From: Candidatus Zixiibacteriota bacterium
Lineage (GTDB): Bacteria; Zixibacteria; MSB-5A5; GN15; FEB-12
Assembly (NCBI GenBank): GCA_029932795.1
Contig: JAOZPL010000083.1
Location: 1 to 8,005 of the forward strand
Direction of reading: 5' to 3'
DNA: 8,005 nt
Shown here: positions 5,747 to 8,005 of the stretch, piece after piece
Numbering within the stretch: the first letter of the stretch is position 1
How the letters are laid out: each line of letters starts with the position of its first letter
Program-made: the position numbers and the translations under genes
Notes under the pieces: model-generated
Told to the model about the DNA's origin: nothing
The model's database searches: none
What the model saw: only the letters and a program-made list of their open reading frames with translations

Positions 5747-7315
5747 GTGAGCTCGCGATTTCTCAAACAGTCCCTTTTTGCAGCTTCCGTGATAACCATC
5801 GGCACCAATCTCCTCAGCCGCGTTTTTGGCTTCCTCAGGGAAGCGGCGGTGGCCGGCTATTTTGGCACCAGCGCCGGTTTTGACACCTTTGTACTGGCTT
5901 TCACAATCCCGGAACTGGTGACTTTTATTGTCTTCGCCGCCCTGCCGATGGCGCTCATCCCCATTATAAAAAAGGTAAAGGATGACGATGCTTACAATCT
6001 GTCTTCCCTGTTCTGGTGTGGTCTGATACTGTTCACAGCCCTCTTTGGCTTCTTCTCGGTTCTTGCATACATGTTCAGGGATACGCTGCTGTTCTGGCTG
6101 GCTCCAAAGCTGGGGGGAAACCAACTTGCTCTTGGCAAACGGCTGGCGGCGATCCTGGCCTGGTTTGTCTTTTTTCGCGGGCTTGAAGCGTATTTTCGAA
6201 GCTGGCTGTTTGCGAAAAAGCACTTCATTGTTCCATCCCTCTCGGCAATCCTCATAAATGTTGTTATCCTAAGCTCGCTTTTCCTCTTCTATGGCCAACT
6301 GGGCATAGAGACACTGGCCTACGGCTGGTTGGCCGGTTCTATGCTCTCATTTGTAGTTAATGGTTTGTTCGCCCTGATAGTGATTAAACCTACCTTACAC
6401 GCAGGTGGGGGACTGGTACTCACAGGAACCTTACTAAAAGCCACTTTCGCAGTAGCCCTAATTGAAGCCATTTCTCTTATCTATCCGGTTATCGACCGCT
6501 CCCTGGCGGCACGGTTTCTTGGCGAGGGGCAAATCGCCGCCCTGCGGTACGCCACGTTTCTGATCCATATCCCGACCGGCATATTCGTCGTGGCGTATTC
6601 GCACGCATCTTTTCCCTGGCTCACCGACCTATCAGCCAGCCCGAATGGGGAGAGCTTCGGCAACTTCTACCGCCAGAGCATCCGGCTTCTGATTTTTGTA
6701 ATGGGTCTTATAGCGGCCGGCGTACTCATATTCCCGACCGACATCGTGAGGCTGGCCTTCCAGCGTGGCGCTTTCGATCAGGAATCGCTCCACCTGACCG
6801 CAGGCCCGTTGAGATACTACGCTGCTGGAATTGTTTTCTATTCGGTTTATATGTTTCAAATGCGGTTCTACTATGCCAGAAAAGCCTGGCTGCGACTTGG
6901 CTTGATCCTGGCCGGGATGCTTCTGATCAAGCTGGTGTGCAGCCTGGGGCTGGTCGACCCGATGGAGCTAAACGGTTTGGCCCTGGCAACAGCTATCGCC
7001 TGGCTTTCGGGTTTTGTCGTCATGACATGGGATGTTGGACGATCCACAGGCATACCATTGCGAGATCTGTTTTCCTCGGCGATACTCAAAATACTGCTCA
7101 GTCTCTTGGCGGTGATAATCTCCTGGATTGTCATTGCCCGCCTCTGGCCTGCGGAGGCATCAAGCAGCTTTTTTTCACAGCTATTCAGGTTGACCGTGAT
7201 CGGAACCACGGGTACGACTATCTATGCCGGTCTCGCTTACAGGTTCAGACTTCCGGAATTGCAGCAGGTAATTCAACGTATTCGCTCCCGGCCCCGCAGC
7301 AAAACGGGAAAGTGA
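5747..7315 (+). CDS. murJ: MurJ/MviN-like flippase (MOP superfamily), divergent
   Basis: The 522-aa polytopic inner-membrane protein has about 14 hydrophobic segments, the usual MurJ length and layout. MurJ moves lipid II across the membrane for peptidoglycan synthesis. The N-terminal SRVFGFLREAAVAGYFG (24-40) aligns with E. coli SRVLGFARDAIVARIFG, so Arg25 and Arg31 stand for Arg18 and Arg24, and Asp46 for Asp39. The IPELVTFIV stretch (54-62), however, replaces KLPNLLRRI, losing Arg52 and Arg53, and ALRYATFLIHIPTGIF (265-280) replaces YYADRLMEFPSGVL, losing Asp269 and Arg270. The fold and family are clear, but lipid II may not be the substrate, or the cavity uses other charges; another MOP-type lipid-linked glycan flippase is the alternative. 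The GTG start is supported by AAGGAG at 5736-5741. The C-terminus is basic (RSRPRSKTGK), consistent with the cytoplasmic side. Last gene of the M24 operon, nine bases after the NUDIX stop. The symbol is given by family only. Confidence 0.8.
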   Translation: MSSRFLKQSLFAASVITIGTNLLSRVFGFLREAAVAGYFGTSAGFDTFVLAFTIPELVTFIVFAALPMALIPIIKKVKDDDAYNLSSLFWCGLILFTALFGFFSVLAYMFRDTLLFWLAPKLGGNQLALGKRLAAILAWFVFFRGLEAYFRSWLFAKKHFIVPSLSAILINVVILSSLFLFYGQLGIETLAYGWLAGSMLSFVVNGLFALIVIKPTLHAGGGLVLTGTLLKATFAVALIEAISLIYPVIDRSLAARFLGEGQIAALRYATFLIHIPTGIFVVAYSHASFPWLTDLSASPNGESFGNFYRQSIRLLIFVMGLIAAGVLIFPTDIVRLAFQRGAFDQESLHLTAGPLRYYAAGIVFYSVYMFQMRFYYARKAWLRLGLILAGMLLIKLVCSLGLVDPMELNGLALATAIAWLSGFVVMTWDVGRSTGIPLRDLFSSAILKILLSLLAVIISWIVIARLWPAEASSSFFSQLFRLTVIGTTGTTIYAGLAYRFRLPELQQVIQRIRSRPRSKTGK

Positions 7316-7323
7316 TTAATAGC

Positions 7324-7351
7324 TTGACCATCATGTGCTTTGGGGTATATT
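7324..7351 (+). promoter_or_regulatory. Sigma70-type promoter for rpmH-rnpA-yidD
   Basis: TTGACC (7324-7329) matches the -35 consensus at five of six positions, and TATATT (7346-7351) matches the -10 at five of six, with a 16-bp spacer. Transcription should start near 7358, giving a leader of about 22 bases that contains the rpmH Shine-Dalgarno. It begins nine bases after the flippase stop, so the ribosomal cluster has its own promoter. No terminator was seen ahead of it, so read-through from the upstream operon is also possible. Confidence 0.65.
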
Positions 7352-7379
7352 ACTCCGCTGTTTTTGAACAGGTGCATAC

Positions 7380-7532
7380 ATGAAAAGAACGTTTCAACCG
7401 TCGAATCGCAAGAAGCTGAACGACCACGGCTTTCGTAAGAGAATGGCCACCAAGGGCGGCCGTAGGATCCTGGCCCGTCGCAGGTCCAGATACAGAAAAC
7501 GATTGACGCCTAGTGTTGGCAGGAAGAAATAG
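7380..7532 (+). CDS. rpmH: 50S ribosomal protein L34
   Basis: The 50-aa, highly basic protein begins MKRTFQPSNRKKLNDHGFRK and continues with RMATKGGRRILARRRSRYRK, an almost canonical L34. It binds 23S rRNA in the large subunit. L34 is usually 44-50 aa, so this is at the long end, with an extra LTPSVGRKK tail where many end near RKRL. ATG 7380 has AGGTG at 7370-7374, five bases upstream. The stop TAG is at 7530-7532. The gene leads the conserved rpmH-rnpA-yidD cluster and overlaps rnpA by 20 bases. Confidence 0.97.
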   Translation: MKRTFQPSNRKKLNDHGFRKRMATKGGRRILARRRSRYRKRLTPSVGRKK

Positions 7533-7863
7533 ACTACCCCGAAACCTGAGCCTGAAAAGTCGGCTTGAGATTTCCCGGCTGTTAAGGCATGGTCAGCGCA
7601 TATCGGGGAATTATTTTACGCTGGTCTGGCAACCGGCCGACAGGTTCGGCTATGCGATTCTGGTTTCCAGACGTCACGGTTCGGCAGTCCGGCGTAACAG
7701 GCTGCGGCGATTGTTTCGGGAGGCGATCCGTTTGTATCGTAACCAGTTGGAAAAACCGAGGGAAATGGCCTTGCTTCCCAAATGGAATGATGAGAAACCG
7801 GATTTCGACCTGATAAGAAACGATGTCGCCCGTGTTTTTGAGAAGCTTAACGATGAGTTGTAA
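7513..7863 (+). CDS. rnpA: Ribonuclease P protein component
   Basis: The product (up to 116 aa) is the protein subunit that, with the RNase P RNA, trims tRNA 5' leaders. The RNR signature is at 61-63 within AVRRNRLRRLFREAIR (58-73). The preceding FGYAILVSRRHG (45-56) is the beta strand and loop before it, and RLPRNLSLKSRLEISRLLRHGQRI (7-30) is the family N-terminus. Length is normal. The start is uncertain: GTG 7513 and TTG 7516 both lie inside rpmH and neither has a Shine-Dalgarno, so initiation probably depends on translation of rpmH. Any start after the rpmH stop would be CTG or would cut into the conserved N-terminus. Its stop overlaps the start of yidD by 11 bases. Confidence 0.93.
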   Translation: MLAGRNRLPRNLSLKSRLEISRLLRHGQRISGNYFTLVWQPADRFGYAILVSRRHGSAVRRNRLRRLFREAIRLYRNQLEKPREMALLPKWNDEKPDFDLIRNDVARVFEKLNDEL

Positions 7864-8005
7864 GCCCACCTCTATTCTCGCCTACCCGCTCATTTTCATG
7901 ATCTATCTCTACCGGTACAGCCTTTCCCCGATGATCGGTAACCAGTGTCGCTTCTGGCCGACCTGTTCCCACTATGCCGAAGAATCATTGCGAAAACATG
8001 GCGCT
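7853..8005 (+). CDS. yidD: YidD, membrane protein insertion efficiency factor (3' end outside window)
   Basis: Fifty-one residues are visible from the ATG at 7853, frame open at the right edge. LIFMIYLYRYSLSPMIG (13-29) and CRFWPTCSHYAEESLRKHG (32-50), with cysteines 32 and 38, are the family signature: an amphipathic N-terminal helix, then the cysteine-containing core. YidD is a small protein at the inner membrane that helps YidC insert membrane proteins. Typical length is about 70-85 aa, so about a third is missing here because of the window end. The start overlaps the end of rnpA by 11 bases, indicating translational coupling. The next gene is expected to be yidC. Confidence 0.93.
   Translation, partial: MSCKPTSILAYPLIFMIYLYRYSLSPMIGNQCRFWPTCSHYAEESLRKHGA

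Noticed and set aside
5507..6223. Minus-strand open frame (238 codons) opposite the NUDIX and MurJ-like genes
   Set aside because: Low-complexity, charged translation that mirrors the antisense of membrane-protein codons; it overlaps well-supported genes.
7316..7379. Replication origin beside rpmH
   Set aside because: rpmH often neighbours dnaA and oriC, but no TTATCCACA-type DnaA boxes, AT-rich unwinding region or dnaA were seen; a 64-base gap holding only a promoter is present.

Overview
The window is ordinary bacterial chromosome of moderate GC. It carries two divergent gene blocks, a conserved ribosomal/RNase P cluster at the right end, and a small repeat-bounded unit at the left end. 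The secreted protein with a Sec signal peptide, the MurJ-type flippase and the rpmH-rnpA-yidD order show a peptidoglycan-making bacterium. The protein styles and the palindromic repeat would fit an uncultured lineage of the FCB/Zixibacteria type. That lineage guess is impression only; no marker here proves it.

Left end (1-1070): the tail of an unidentified plus-strand gene stops at 67. A strong ribosome-binding site follows with no proper gene behind it. A minus-strand EndoIII-like iron-sulfur DNA glycosylase (207-962) then lies between two diverged copies of the same palindrome-rich repeat, one just past its stop and one just ahead of its start.

Middle, minus strand (1071-3904): an AAA_28-type P-loop ATPase is read from a near-consensus sigma70-type promoter. 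It is followed 50 bp later by a 741-residue exported protein with the peptidase M1 fold. All three zinc ligands, the GAMEN motif and the catalytic tyrosine of the M1 site appear to be lost, so it looks like a pseudo-peptidase.

Middle, plus strand (4009-7315): a tightly packed operon runs divergently. It encodes an M24 (Xaa-Pro dipeptidase-like) metallopeptidase with all five metal ligands, a NUDIX hydrolase starting one base after the peptidase stop, and a MurJ/MviN-like flippase whose Shine-Dalgarno overlaps the NUDIX stop. The flippase keeps the MurJ framework but lacks several arginines known to be important in E. coli MurJ.

Right end (7324-8005): a clear promoter drives rpmH (L34, 50 aa), then rnpA overlapping rpmH, then the start of yidD, which runs off the window. 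This is the conserved order that normally continues into yidC. No dnaA, DnaA boxes, tRNA, rRNA, CRISPR array or transposase were seen. No gene-free stretch exceeds 300 bases. I see no convincing wholly new system. The most unusual items are the dead M1 protein, the repeat-flanked glycosylase and the arginine-poor MurJ homologue.
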